A stretch of DNA of 64,000 bases, taken from contig OZ036011.1 in the NCBI GenBank assembly GCA_964035015.1, positions 12,026,594 through 12,090,593 of the forward strand, in the 5' to 3' direction. This document shows, piece after piece, positions 25,701-36,100 of this stretch. Origin of the DNA: Corallium rubrum. Its lineage: Eukaryota; Cnidaria; Anthozoa; Scleralcyonacea; Coralliidae. The notes under the pieces were generated by a model, which was not told the origin of the DNA, searched no databases, and saw only the letters and a list, made by a program, of their open reading frames with translations. Within the stretch, counting starts at the first letter, position 1. Each line of letters begins with the position of its first letter. Both the position numbers and the translations under genes were made by a program.

Positions 25701-27359
25701 GGGTTGGGAACTGGGACAAGCAGAAGTGCTGAAGAAAATTGGGGTGGGGGAGGATAGTCATACTGCATAGGGAGGAAACAGCATATCCCGCGGCTCTCAT
25801 TTCAAAATGATAATTATCGTCATTTGTGAGATGTCGTTGAATTAACAATAATCATCATTTAAAAAAAAGAATTCCCTACCCCCAAACCCCCAACTCAACC
25901 CCCACCTGACCCTACCCCTAACCACAACCCCCCTGACAACCCTAACCCTAACCACAACCCCCCATTGGACCTAACCCTAACCACAACCCTCTGGAAAAAA
26001 GTCCTGCCTCTCAGACCCCGACCACAACACCCCTAATGGTTCTTTTGTTATATGCAATTTAGTTTAACATCCCGCATGTGGGACAGAATCTCACTTGAGT
26101 ATCATGATAATCATCATATTCGACTGTGTGAAGAAATGATGATTATCATGATACTCAAGTGAGAGGACATGTTGGGAGGAAAATGCTGCCTGCATAATCT
26201 TGCATGAGTTACAAATGAGAATGTGACAAAGACTAATCTAGACCACCAGCCAATTGTGGCTAGATTTGCAATAACTTTCACTTTCAAATTACCCTTGGCC
26301 TTGAGGCAGATAATAAAAGTATTGGGAAGGGGATGCTATATACTTGGAGAAAAGGGGAATGGCTAAATGGAGAGTTAATCTCTCAGAGAGTTAAATTGGA
26401 GAGTCAAGGTTTTGGAGAGTTAACTTTGAACCACACCCACATTTCTCAACGACCACACCTAATTTCCTAACTCTCCCAATATTTTCTTTGGAATAACGTT
26501 AAAAGGTAAAATAGGATGCGGGAGTTAACTTTGTCATAGCTCTATTCCTTGACGATTGGTAAATTTATAACTCATTGGTAAACTTCGCTGTGTTACCTGA
26601 GCCCAAGTAACTTGATCATAAGACTATCTCACATACAATTCAGATTCAAGTTAGTCAGTTGCAAAGAAAGGCAAGGTGTAAAAAGAACTTGGCTAGTTCA
26701 ACGATGTGCACCACAGATGTCCAAACCCCGCGTTACATGTAAGTTGGCTTTGGATGTCTGCGATGCAGGCTATGTACCGCTCACAATGCTTATATACAAA
26801 TACATGTGACGATTGCAGTAGACTAGGGCATGATGTGGGCGTGGCTCAAGTTAACTCTCCAAAGTCTTAAAGCTGGATTTCCACTTGGCGAAAAATGTCA
26901 CGCGAAGCGACATTTTGTTTTTGAAGCGAAAAGTATCACTCAGTGGAAAACAGCCTTAACTCTCTGTTTAGTCAAACCCAAGAAAAAGTATGTTCTATGC
27001 CATTAGCATTACGGTAAATCATTCTGGGCAAAGGTAATAAAACCTGATTAGCATGCAATCAGGGTTTTGTAGGATATTAGTGAGTTACCTGTTCACTTTT
27101 TTCAATAGAAATTGAGGGAAAAGATGTTGAGGATCTACTTCAGTGGTTAACTGGTTCAAGAAAGATGCCTCCCCTTGGTCTACCTACCAGAATAAAATGC
27201 CAGTTTCTTCATGGTTGTAAAGCTGGGTGTCGTTGTCGCCCAACAACGTCTACATGTGATTTAATGATCACATTACCTGTCCATCTCAACAACGAAGAAG
27301 AAATGGTTGAAATAATGACATCTGCATTGGCAGACTCAGTTGGTTTTGGCCTTCTTTGA
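22702..27359 (+). CDS. HECT E3 ubiquitin-ligase-like protein encoded by the transposon (one frameshift)
   Basis: Five exons, 22702-23955, 24414-24643, 24931-25058, 25384-25655 and 27109-27359, give about 711 aa if one frame break is bridged. Order of parts: zinc ribbon (C8, C11, C22, C25), basic linker, a ubiquitin-like-looking block (GLMKEMEKIRRGESLPLKIK to ITLYLLP), an acidic stretch, a UBZ4/RAD18-type finger (CPICFERF...HADEC, 23551-23613), then a HECT domain. The N-lobe has GEPAVDDGGPKREFF and AMSIVQGGQAP; the C-lobe has LTGSRKMPP and the catalytic-type Cys in TSTCDLMITLP (codon 27255-27257). Frame break: the A-run at 22924-22930 appears one A short, since the frame before it stops at 23020-23022 while the next frame carries on in sense through EEEEVCITIGLM. 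Intron 4 uses a GC donor (AAAG/GCAAGT). HECT ligases pass ubiquitin through this Cys; the target here is unknown. Confidence 0.85.
24043..24117. repeat. Long hairpin in intron 1 of the HECT gene
   Basis: ACCAGTCAAACAAGGTGCTA and its inverse flank a loop of about 10-20 bases (CTGCAGGCTAGTAGCATGCAG). The stem is about 30 bp and nearly perfect. It is probably a small MITE nested in the larger transposon. Confidence 0.8.
25861..26035. repeat. C-rich degenerate CCCTAACC-type repeat
   Basis: Runs of CCCTAACCCTAACCACAACC and CCCCCAACTC-type units in intron 4 of the HECT gene. They resemble the animal telomere repeat (TTAGGG inverse) but are interrupted by CACAACCCCCC blocks, so this is a degenerate minisatellite rather than a telomere. 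Confidence 0.75.
26089..26165. repeat. Long hairpin in intron 4 of the HECT gene
   Basis: TCTCACTTGAGTATCATGAT and its inverse ATCATGATACTCAAGTGAGA form arms of about 28 bp around the loop ATTCGACTGTGTGAAGA. Non-coding palindrome, probably a nested MITE. Confidence 0.8.
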
Positions 27360-28237
27360 TTTAAATTGTGCAAAAATAGTTAGTTTTTCATGGGTTTACA
27401 GTACACTGAACATGGTACAGTATATGATGTTGCACAACTGATTCAGAACACAGCAACGTTTTGTCATTGAACTATAGTAATGCAATTTAATAGTTGGGAT
27501 TATAATTGATTATTAGAACATTTCTACAAAGTTTGGTTTGAGTTTGGTAAATTGTTGGGTTTGGTTTAAAAAGAGTACCAGTATATTATACTTTACAGTG
27601 TAATATTACTGTAAATTGATTTGTTTATTTTTTGCCTTTATCAGCTGTCTTGTATCCATAACAAAAAACTGATTTTTGGATAGTAAATCTGGTAGTGTCA
27701 TCAGTCTAGATTTGGATGGATTCTCACACAATGACATTACTGGCAGTATCAGTCACAGCAATGCTTGGCCAGATCAAATAACTTTAATGCAATTATAAAG
27801 AATCACTTGCATACAAACAAACTCATTTTTTGATCTGGCCAACACAGCCTTATTAGCACAATGGCCCTTCTGTGTACAGTATATGGGTGGGGTGGAGGGC
27901 TGGGGAATACTGTACAGTACATAATTATCTGGTTGCAGTGAGCAACAAGAAAAAAGGAATATATTACAATGGGCATTCTCTCTAACTGTATTTCTCACCT
28001 CTTATACTTCAGCTGGTGAGAAATCTTATGAATTTGCTACAGATTTTTGACCACACACTGTCCTAGGGGATGGACACACTTTCATTTGACTGATACATCA
28101 ATCCCAAAACTAACATGAACAAAGTGTTTGATATTCAATTTCAGTACATTATATAACAATGGTCAGTATCACAACTAACAAAATATTCCAGTGTATGGAA
28201 ATTGGATATTTTAATAAGCTAACTCAGGATACAAGTT
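27360..28237. other. Spacer between the convergent genes of the IS3EU-like element
   Basis: AT-rich 3' flank sequence, no exon seen. A small inverted pair GGCCAGATCAAA (27769) / TTTGATCTGGCC (27832) encloses about 60 bp and may be another short insertion. Confidence 0.55.
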
Positions 28238-29491
28238 TTAATTGTCACCTTCTTTTGCAATATGAACCAGTCTTCTGTATAAAACAAGCCCTTCATTCCA
28301 TGTTCTAGCTTCCTGAAACCCTAACCCATGACATAAATATTCTAAGTATTCTTGATGCATATTTTCTTCTGCTTCATACTGCAACAGATTGTCTGAAACA
28401 AACTCTAGCTGCTCTGGTGGAATGGGGTTGAGTAATCCATCCATACCTCCATAAGATTCTGGAATGTAGAAAAGTTCATCAGGTCTCCCACTCACTGTAT
28501 CGTGCCTTGATTTCCTGATGTAGTGAGTGTTCCAGTGTTCCTTGGTTGTGTTGAGGTCTTTCTGAATGAGCTTGGAAAAACAAAACCATAAGCATTCCAT
28601 GTCAATTTCATTCCCCAAAGTGAGCACCTCTGTTTCAATCATATCTTTAAACAAGTTGATCCACCAGGTTGAGCGATTCCTGCGAAAAAAGGACCACCAT
28701 CCTTCTATACGTTGATTTGCAGTAGACTGACCAAAACTGTGTGCTTCACCGTCATTCCTAAATTCGCACTGCATTGCAGCAATTATGCCGTTTTCTGTGC
28801 CACAGTCTGATCGTACCTTTACTGGACATCCTCCATGTTCTGCAACACACTCCAGATAAAAAGTAGCAGGAACTTCTGGAAGGTTGTTTGATCGTGCTAC
28901 TTTTAGCCACATGATTTTCCTACTCCAGCCATCAATGGCACCGTGTATTGGAAAACCATATGGCTTCAGTTTGTCGTATCCATCCACATGCCATGTGTGG
29001 TTAGGTCCGGGGCTGTGATATTGACGTCTTCTCAAACACTTTCTCTTTCGTAGCTCACATCCTTCAGGGTCCAGTTCCTTTAATTTTACCTGCACAACAT
29101 GTCTGGGTACTTGTATGCCCTCCAAGCGTAAAGTATGCCAAATACTACGATAACCACCCATGCAACCGGGACCGTTAAGCAACTCAACAATTCTTCTGTG
29201 CACTTCTCCAGCGTCATAAGGCACGGAACGTCTTCTCAAGTTGTTTTCCTTTAATCGTAGCTTTAAGGTACTTTGTGACATGGTGATACCGTGTCTTTTT
29301 TCCAGTATTTTGACGATGGCTGAGTACGTAAATCCGCACGAAAAGTAGTGGCAAATAAGACCATTCTCGTCTAAGCTGTCAAGTGTCTCAAATTCACTAA
29401 AGGGCTCACCACAGTTAGGACAGAATCGATGAACGATTTTCAGAATGAATTGACATGCTTTGCAGCGCCTTTGTTGCAAAGGATCGGCCAT
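28238..29491 (-). CDS. Integrase-like DDE transposase of the IS3EU-like element
   Basis: A 417-aa uninterrupted frame starting MADPLQQRRC at 29491. An N-terminal zinc ribbon (C10, C13, C24, C27; CKAC...CPNC) has the same spacing as the one in the HECT protein. It is followed by a helix-turn-helix-like region (FTYSAIVKILEKRHGITMSQ) and an arginine-rich block. The integrase core carries Asp in HTWHVDGYDKLKPYGFPIHG, Asp in KVRSDCGTENG and Glu in TANQRIEGWWSFFRR, the DDE arrangement of retroviral/IS3 integrases. It would cut and join the transposon ends. The frame is open upstream into the repeat array, but that extension is low-complexity and is not believed. The gene looks intact and lacks introns. 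It was not assigned by search. Confidence 0.9.
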   Translation of the reverse strand: MADPLQQRRCKACQFILKIVHRFCPNCGEPFSEFETLDSLDENGLICHYFSCGFTYSAIVKILEKRHGITMSQSTLKLRLKENNLRRRSVPYDAGEVHRRIVELLNGPGCMGGYRSIWHTLRLEGIQVPRHVVQVKLKELDPEGCELRKRKCLRRRQYHSPGPNHTWHVDGYDKLKPYGFPIHGAIDGWSRKIMWLKVARSNNLPEVPATFYLECVAEHGGCPVKVRSDCGTENGIIAAMQCEFRNDGEAHSFGQSTANQRIEGWWSFFRRNRSTWWINLFKDMIETEVLTLGNEIDMECLWFCFSKLIQKDLNTTKEHWNTHYIRKSRHDTVSGRPDELFYIPESYGGMDGLLNPIPPEQLEFVSDNLLQYEAEENMHQEYLEYLCHGLGFQEARTWNEGLVLYRRLVHIAKEGDN

Positions 29492-29540
29492 TATGGGAAA
29501 AAAAAGCGCTTGTTGCGTGATTTGGGGTCTGGGTCCTAAC

Positions 29541-30172
29541 TTATCGCAATAAATATTTTTATTTTTGTATTGGAATAAATATTTTTGTATTGGAATAAAT
29601 ATTTTTGTATTGGAATAAATATTTTTGTATCGTAATAAATATTTTTGTATTGCAAAATATATTTTTGTATTTGAATAAATATTTTTGTATTGCAAAATAT
29701 ATTTTTGTATTTGAATAAATATTTTTGTATTGGAATAAATATTTTTGTATTGGAAAAAATATTTTTGTATTGTAATAAATATTTTTGTATCGTAATAAAT
29801 ATTTTTGTATTGCAAAATATATTTTTGTATTTGAATAAATATTTTTGTATTGGAATAAATATTTTTGTATTGGAAAAAATATTTTTGTATTGTAATAAAT
29901 ATTTTTGTATCGTAATAAATATTTTTGTATTGCAAAATATATTTTTGTATTTGAATAAATATTTTTGTATTGCAAAATATATTTTTGTATTTGAATAAAT
30001 ATTTTTGTATTGGAATAAATATTTTTGTTTTGCAAAATATATTTTTGTATTGGGAATAAATATTTTTGTATCGTAATAAATATTTTTGTATTGGAATAAA
30101 TATTTTTGTATTGCAAAATATATGTTTGTATTGGAATAAAATATTTTTGTATCTAAATATATATTTTTGTAT
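29541..30172 (-). repeat. Right subterminal repeat array of the IS3EU-like element
   Basis: About 30 units of the form AATAAATATTTTTGTATTGG, period 20-21, with alternating variants (TTGCAAAATAT, TCGTAATAAAT, TGGAAAAAAT). A block of about 130 bp within it is repeated (29661-29790 resembles 29791-29920), showing higher-order expansion. It is more than twice the length of the left array. Confidence 0.93.
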
Positions 30173-30192
30173 TGTCTCTGTGGGCCACCGTA

Positions 30193-33119
30193 AAAGACAG
30201 CACGAATCACGGTCAACTTAAGTTAAAACATCAAGACATGTGTACAACCAGTGACGTCACAAGCCGTTTTCCTTCGGTTCCAGGCCCCGGACAAAAACAA
30301 GTCCAAAATAAGCACTTTCAAACTCCCAAAAAAGCATTTTTAAAATCGTAGTGCAAAAATAAAATAGCGCACGATAATCAGCGTATCTTAAACTAGAAAT
30401 TACTATCGCAAGTGAAATGCTGCCTCAAATGGGACAAAAAGTTTTAGTCTACTCCACAGGCAACTCTATGCAGTCTGTGGCCAAAGTGACACCCCCCTTG
30501 CCCTACCTGAGATTGCACAATGCACTGATTAGTTTCCTGATATTTTACAAAATTCTTGAAATAAGTCCTTTAATTTTAAGTGCAACAGACAGAGAACATT
30601 TACACGTTTATTTTTAATTATAAGATTTAAAATTATACATTACTATAAAACTTATCTCTTAATATAATTGGCAAGGGTTTTGACGGGATAAACATTAAAC
30701 ACTACAACATGTATTGATATAATATACAAATAATAGATCATTATGCCTCTTGCTGTGGCACAGCTGTCAATGCAATTCAAAGTGTTTCGTGTTATGACAA
30801 ATGTATAGCTGAAACACTATAAAAACCCAAAATTCTAATCTAATTAGCATGTCTAATTATATGTAATTCCAGTATTTCTGATCAGTTTGTCTAATTAGTA
30901 CCAATAATTCTAATTAGTCTATTATTAGTTCCAAAACGACAACTTCACATCCAGACTACATTTAGGAGCATAAACAAAAATTTACATGAGCGAAGTAAAC
31001 CCATTTGGTCTCCATGCTGAGTCGATGACGTCAGTGAGCCAGTGGTTGAAACTTGAAAGAGTAGAGTGAAGAAATAATAGAATTTCCCGCCCTCTGGTTC
31101 CCAAAAATAAAGTAAAATAAAGAAACGACCTCCAACATTTGGTTTTAAAACTTTTAATGTGAAATCAGAATACAAGTGTAGACGTTGTGTTAATCAATAT
31201 ACTATGAACTACATGTGTACCTAGAGTCGCTCAAGAAGGTTTCATAAAACAAGCTTTAATGCCTGGTTGACGCGATGAGAAACATATATTTACGATACTG
31301 CCTTTGGAGAAGCAGAAAGCGGTGGTAGCACACAGATTACGAAATGATTTATTTGAGCGACCAATAAAGGAAAAACAAAAACACTTTCGCTTATATTTTT
31401 GAAAGCCTTATTTTTTGGATATAACTAGTTCACTAGCAAAAAGAACGTTATCGTCTTAAAGCCAGAGTACCACACTAACCTACAACGACTTCTCACGAAC
31501 TTGGTACGAGCGTTTTACGAGTAAGAACGGACAGACTAAAGCACGGCTTGAAAAACAATGTTAGGTTGAACGAGATCTTGATCTTGATCGTTGATGACGT
31601 GATGTTATTTCAGGAGACTGCACAGGTGATCTGGAGTATAAAAAGAAAGTTCCACAAATTAAACACTGCTAAGAGAGAATGTTTTCTCAACATACCTAAA
31701 CATGGTTGTTTGGCTTGGCCAGAGTTGTTCATATGCACATAGTTTTCAGCAATGTGTTACGAAGTTTGTTGGTAAAATTGGATAATTAGCAACTATGCTG
31801 TTAAACAACTCAAGATGTTGGTCGTCGCTGTACTGCTGCTCAATTTCTTTTGAATGTCTTTGGTTTTCTGACTAGCTTTGACATAACAAACCATACTGTG
31901 GTATTCCTTTGGATGGTGGAAGTATTGTTCGTTATTTAGTAATACACATGAAGCAGTATATGCGCGCCATCACACCTATGTAATGTTGGCAAAGCACATT
32001 AAAGATACCTGTATTCCTCTGGCTTAAATATTCTTCATTTAGCGGTGACACATGTAGTAGCATCGCAAGTATTTGTCGAGTAGTACATGTTAGCTTCAAT
32101 ATACATGGCGATATTAAACAAACCATATTATATACCTGATTATTTCTTTAGCTTCATTAATAGCTCTTGGTTTAGCAGAATCGTGACCTGATCATACATG
32201 TTAAAAAGCCTTGTAGTACATGTTGAGTAGTAGTACGTATTACGCCTTCACACACATGTCGGCGACATTAAACAAACCACTAAAGATATACCTGAGTATT
32301 CCTTTGGCTTGAATAAATACTCTTGGTTTAAAATGCTGTTTGATGTGAAATTATAAACGTTAAAGGATTATTAAACGCTCATTTCCCACACTAAGAACTT
32401 GCACAGGTACAAGCATACAGAAATATAAAAGCATTGCAACAGAATGGTACCTCTCGTAAGATTGGTAAACTGCCGCTTCCTTCCGCCTTGTTCCACACGA
32501 CGCGTGTAGTTCACACCGTTGCTCCTTGCTGGCTTAACGTTCAAACATAAAGGCACACTTCCTATGTATGTCTGGTAGTACATCTACAGCCACACGGCTC
32601 CGACCCCTCGTTACACAAACTAACACCATGAGAGACAGACTTGAGAACATTCAGATATTTCTTAATTCGAGATCGAAGCATGGGAAGTAAAAATTCTTCA
32701 TTTTTACTATCCATTAACGAAGGCATTTTTCGAAAGTATGTAGAATTCTAAGACTTTACTGTTTGTATAAATGAAATAATTTGTGAAATGAAACAATATG
32801 TGGCCATAATTGAAACAATTTACCTGTCGGTGAAGTTTTCTCTAAACACACAATATTTTTCGAAAAGACACGAATGTAAACTTGCAACATGAAACTTATT
32901 GTGGTACTGTAATATGACTTTGAAAAACGTATTACCAATCAACATAGTAAACACGTTCTTCAGAGTAAGACTTAAGGCACTATACTACTATCATCTGTAT
33001 TTATGTTACAGCTCAATCTAATATGTTCTCAAACCTGCTACACTCGTAGGATTGCGTTAGATTTTGAAACATGGGTAGAGCAACCATTTGCGAAGTTATA
33101 TTACCTGACAAGTTATTAC
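30193..33119. other. Intergenic stretch without a supported gene
   Basis: No exon with good splice sites and family resemblance was found. At about 31950-32340 three diverged units of 100-140 bp share GTAGTACATGT, GGCGATATTAAACAAACCA and ATACCTGATTATTCCTTTGGC-like phrases, a degenerate tandem repeat. The segment just below 33120 may be 3' UTR of the LUC7L3-like gene. Confidence 0.5.
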
Positions 33120-36100
33120 CTACCTCCTGTCATCTTGGCTACCTTTCGGACTTCTATTTTCGTCCATGTCAGCAATTTCTTCAAACGACTTCTCAGCTTT
33201 CGTGTCACTTCCTTCACGTTCTCCCCATTCCTCTCGCCTACCACGGTCTTCTTCTTTCTTTCCTTCACTTGGGACATCACCATGACTACGATCTTCGTCT
33301 TTCTCTCGGCTTCCACCACGATCCTTGTCCCGACTCCCACCACGATCCTTGTCCCGGCTCCCACCACGATCCTTGTCTCGACTCCCACCACGATCCTTGT
33401 CCCGACTCCCACCACGATCCTTGTCTCGGCTCCCACCACGATCTCTGTCTCGGCTCCCACCACGATCTCTGTCCCGACTCCCACCACGATCCTTGTCCCG
33501 ACTCCCACCACGATCTCTGTCCCGACTCCCACCACGATCCTTGTCCCGACTCCCACCACGATCTCTGTCCCGACTCCCACCACGATCCTTGTCCCGACTC
33601 CCACCACGATCTTTGTCCCTACTCCGTCTACGATCCCGATCACGGCTTCGACTCCGATCCCGACGTCGCTCCCGACTCCGATCTCGATCCCGACATCGGC
33701 TCCGTTCACGTCGTCGTTCCCGACTCCGATCCCGACGCCTTTCACGACTACGATCCCGACGTCGGTCCCGATCACGGTCACGATGCCGATCACGATCTCG
33801 ATCCCGACCTCGGTCCCGATCTCGGTCCCGATCTCTTCCCCGATCACGATCTCGGCCTTGATCTCGGGACCGACGTCGATCACGATCACGATCACGATCA
33901 CGATCCCGATCTCGGTCCCCATCTCGATCACGGTCCCCATCTCGATCCCGCTCGGAACGTTGCTCCTTCTCCTGGCTCTCTCTTTCTTTATCTTTATCTT
34001 GATTCTCTTCATCTTTCTCTTTCTCTGGATTCTCAGTCTTTTCCTGGCCATCAGTCGTTTCTTTCTCTCCATCCTCAGTCTCTTTTGATTTCGATTGTAA
34101 ATTATCAAGCCAGGGACGTTTCTCAAAAAAAAAAATCCACAAAATAATTGACTACTTTCTTTGAACAAGAATACAAAAATAAAATGATAAATGCAAGAAC
34201 GAACGAATGAAAGAATGAATAATATAAATGAGTAAATAAATTATTAATATTTATACACAAAGTTCTAACAATGTATATACAGTACATTATATGGGATGAC
34301 TTTAGATCTTATTCATAATTCATTCATTCATAATTGATTAATCAATTCATAATTTACTCATTCATAAAGCTAAATCTAATTTTACCTTCAGCTCTTCAAC
34401 AGCAGACTTTATCTGTGCATATCCCTTGTGTTGTTTGCCTTGCAAGTGATCGTCAACTCGTATCTGAGCATCTCCAATAATAAGAAAAGCTCCACAAACT
34501 TCACACACTTCCATTTGTTTTTCCTGACCATTAAAGGATGGATCTCGGTTCTACATGTAATGTCGAAGATAGAAAAAAAATTCACATTTAGCAAAGATGA
34601 TAAAAGTTATTTTGTAGTCTCAATGTTGGTTTTTGGGTCGTCTCAAAAAAGATCCACACTCCCCCCTGAGGAAATTTGTGCCATTCAAGGGGGGGTGTGT
34701 GTGGGGGGTTTAAAATTATCTACAGATTTACCTAAATTATTGTAGGATGTCTGAAAAGGGGGGGAGAAGGACCCATTTGCCATTTCATCCATGGGAGGAG
34801 AGTATGCATATTTTCTGGAATAACCCATTTTACAATTGGTTTCCATTACCTTGAAATTGAGTTGGTCTCTCTCATCTTTCAACTGGTCCACCAACTTCAT
34901 CACACCTTGAGATTCTTCAACTTTACCTTCACAACCTAACTTCTCAGCCTTGGAAACAAAATGACAATAAACCACAAAATAAATAATAAATAAAGGAATT
35001 TTTATTCTTATCAGTGTCGTTAATTTTAGTTTGGAAGACAGTCTACCTGTTCTAAAAGCGAGTTGACTTTTTCTGTCAGTTGAGACTCTTTTTCTCTCTC
35101 ATCTTCATTATCAAGTTTGGCTGGTGTTGTCCTTTCCTAAGAAATATTAATAACATTAACACTGTCAAGAAGACCTAATTATTTTGACACAGCACACACG
35201 ATAGGCCTTCAGTCTTCTATAAACACGTAATTCGACAACTTTATTTTCCAGCAAAATTCAAGGAATTTATTTTCCAGAATCAAACACAAGGAGGAGTATT
35301 ACAGCTGACATCCAAACAACAAAAAAAGCCCCACATGCACAGCTTGAAGTAATCCCCCTCCAAACTTCGAAATGTCATACAGTTTTAACAGATAATACGC
35401 AAGGTAAATTTAATTCTTTATTTCAATGATTTTCAATGGAAATTATGCTTGATACATTTGTTTATCTTTAAAATTGAATGATATTTGAAACCATATTTGT
35501 ATTTTGAAATTGCTGTTTGAAGTACTGTGCCCACAGGGTTACAGGGTGTGCTGCACACAACCTGAAATTGGGCTGGCTGTGAAAAAAACTTACTCTCATC
35601 AGCTCAGCATTACTCGTCAAACGAGAATGACCACGTCTTATTCTACGATCAACATCAGATAATAATGACTGAAGGTAACGCAAGAAATCTTCTTCATAAC
35701 CCACAGTCCCAAAACGCTTAGATTTCTTGTATCTAAAATAAATATAAGTTGGTTTTGTATCAGAGATTTAATAAACCGAGACTATTTTTGTGACTGTGAC
35801 AGATTTAACTTGAGGTAAATATATTTAAAAAGTGAATAGTTAGAACATACTCCTCTCTCAACTTGTCATCATGCATCTTTGTGCAGTACCCTATAATAAA
35901 GATTTAAAAAAAGATTGCTATATAAGTTCTCAAAGTTTGCCATGGCTAGACTTTTTAGAGACTTTCCTCAAAGAATTTTTAAACACAACTTCAGAAAAGT
36001 TTCTAAAATTTAGTTCTCACACACTGCTGGGAGCTGCTGCGTTAACTGCCGCAATGCTTGACCTTTATTAAAACCATTAATAGCTATTACAGCCCAACTA

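Larger units (their letters stand above)
22314..30192. mobile_element. IS3EU-like DNA transposon carrying a HECT-domain gene (7.9 kb)
   Basis: The ends read TACGGTGGCCCATAGAGACA and its near-perfect inverse (one base differs), and both flanks carry the same 6-bp duplication AAAGAC (22308-22313 and 30193-30198). As I recall, TAY termini and 6-bp duplications characterise the IS3EU superfamily. Inside each end lies an array of 20-21-bp repeats (left about 290 bp, right about 640 bp). The cargo is two convergent genes: a HECT-ligase-like protein (plus, 22702-27359) and an integrase-like transposase (minus, 29491-28238). Both proteins start with the same CX2CX10CX2C zinc ribbon, just inside the arrays. 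Several small palindromes have inserted into it. The placement in IS3EU is inference from structure. Confidence 0.85.

Noticed and set aside
25861..26035. Interstitial telomere
   Set aside because: CCCTAA units are few and broken by CACAACCCC blocks; better described as a degenerate C-rich minisatellite.
29536..30216. Array of about 30 regular repeats that could look like CRISPR
   Set aside because: Units are contiguous with no unique spacers and mirror the left end of a transposon in a eukaryote.
33003..34147. Several 170-360-aa frames on both strands over the LUC7L3 tail
   Set aside because: Shadows of the 24-bp and 6-bp repeats that encode the RD tail in one minus frame joined to conserved LUC7 exons.
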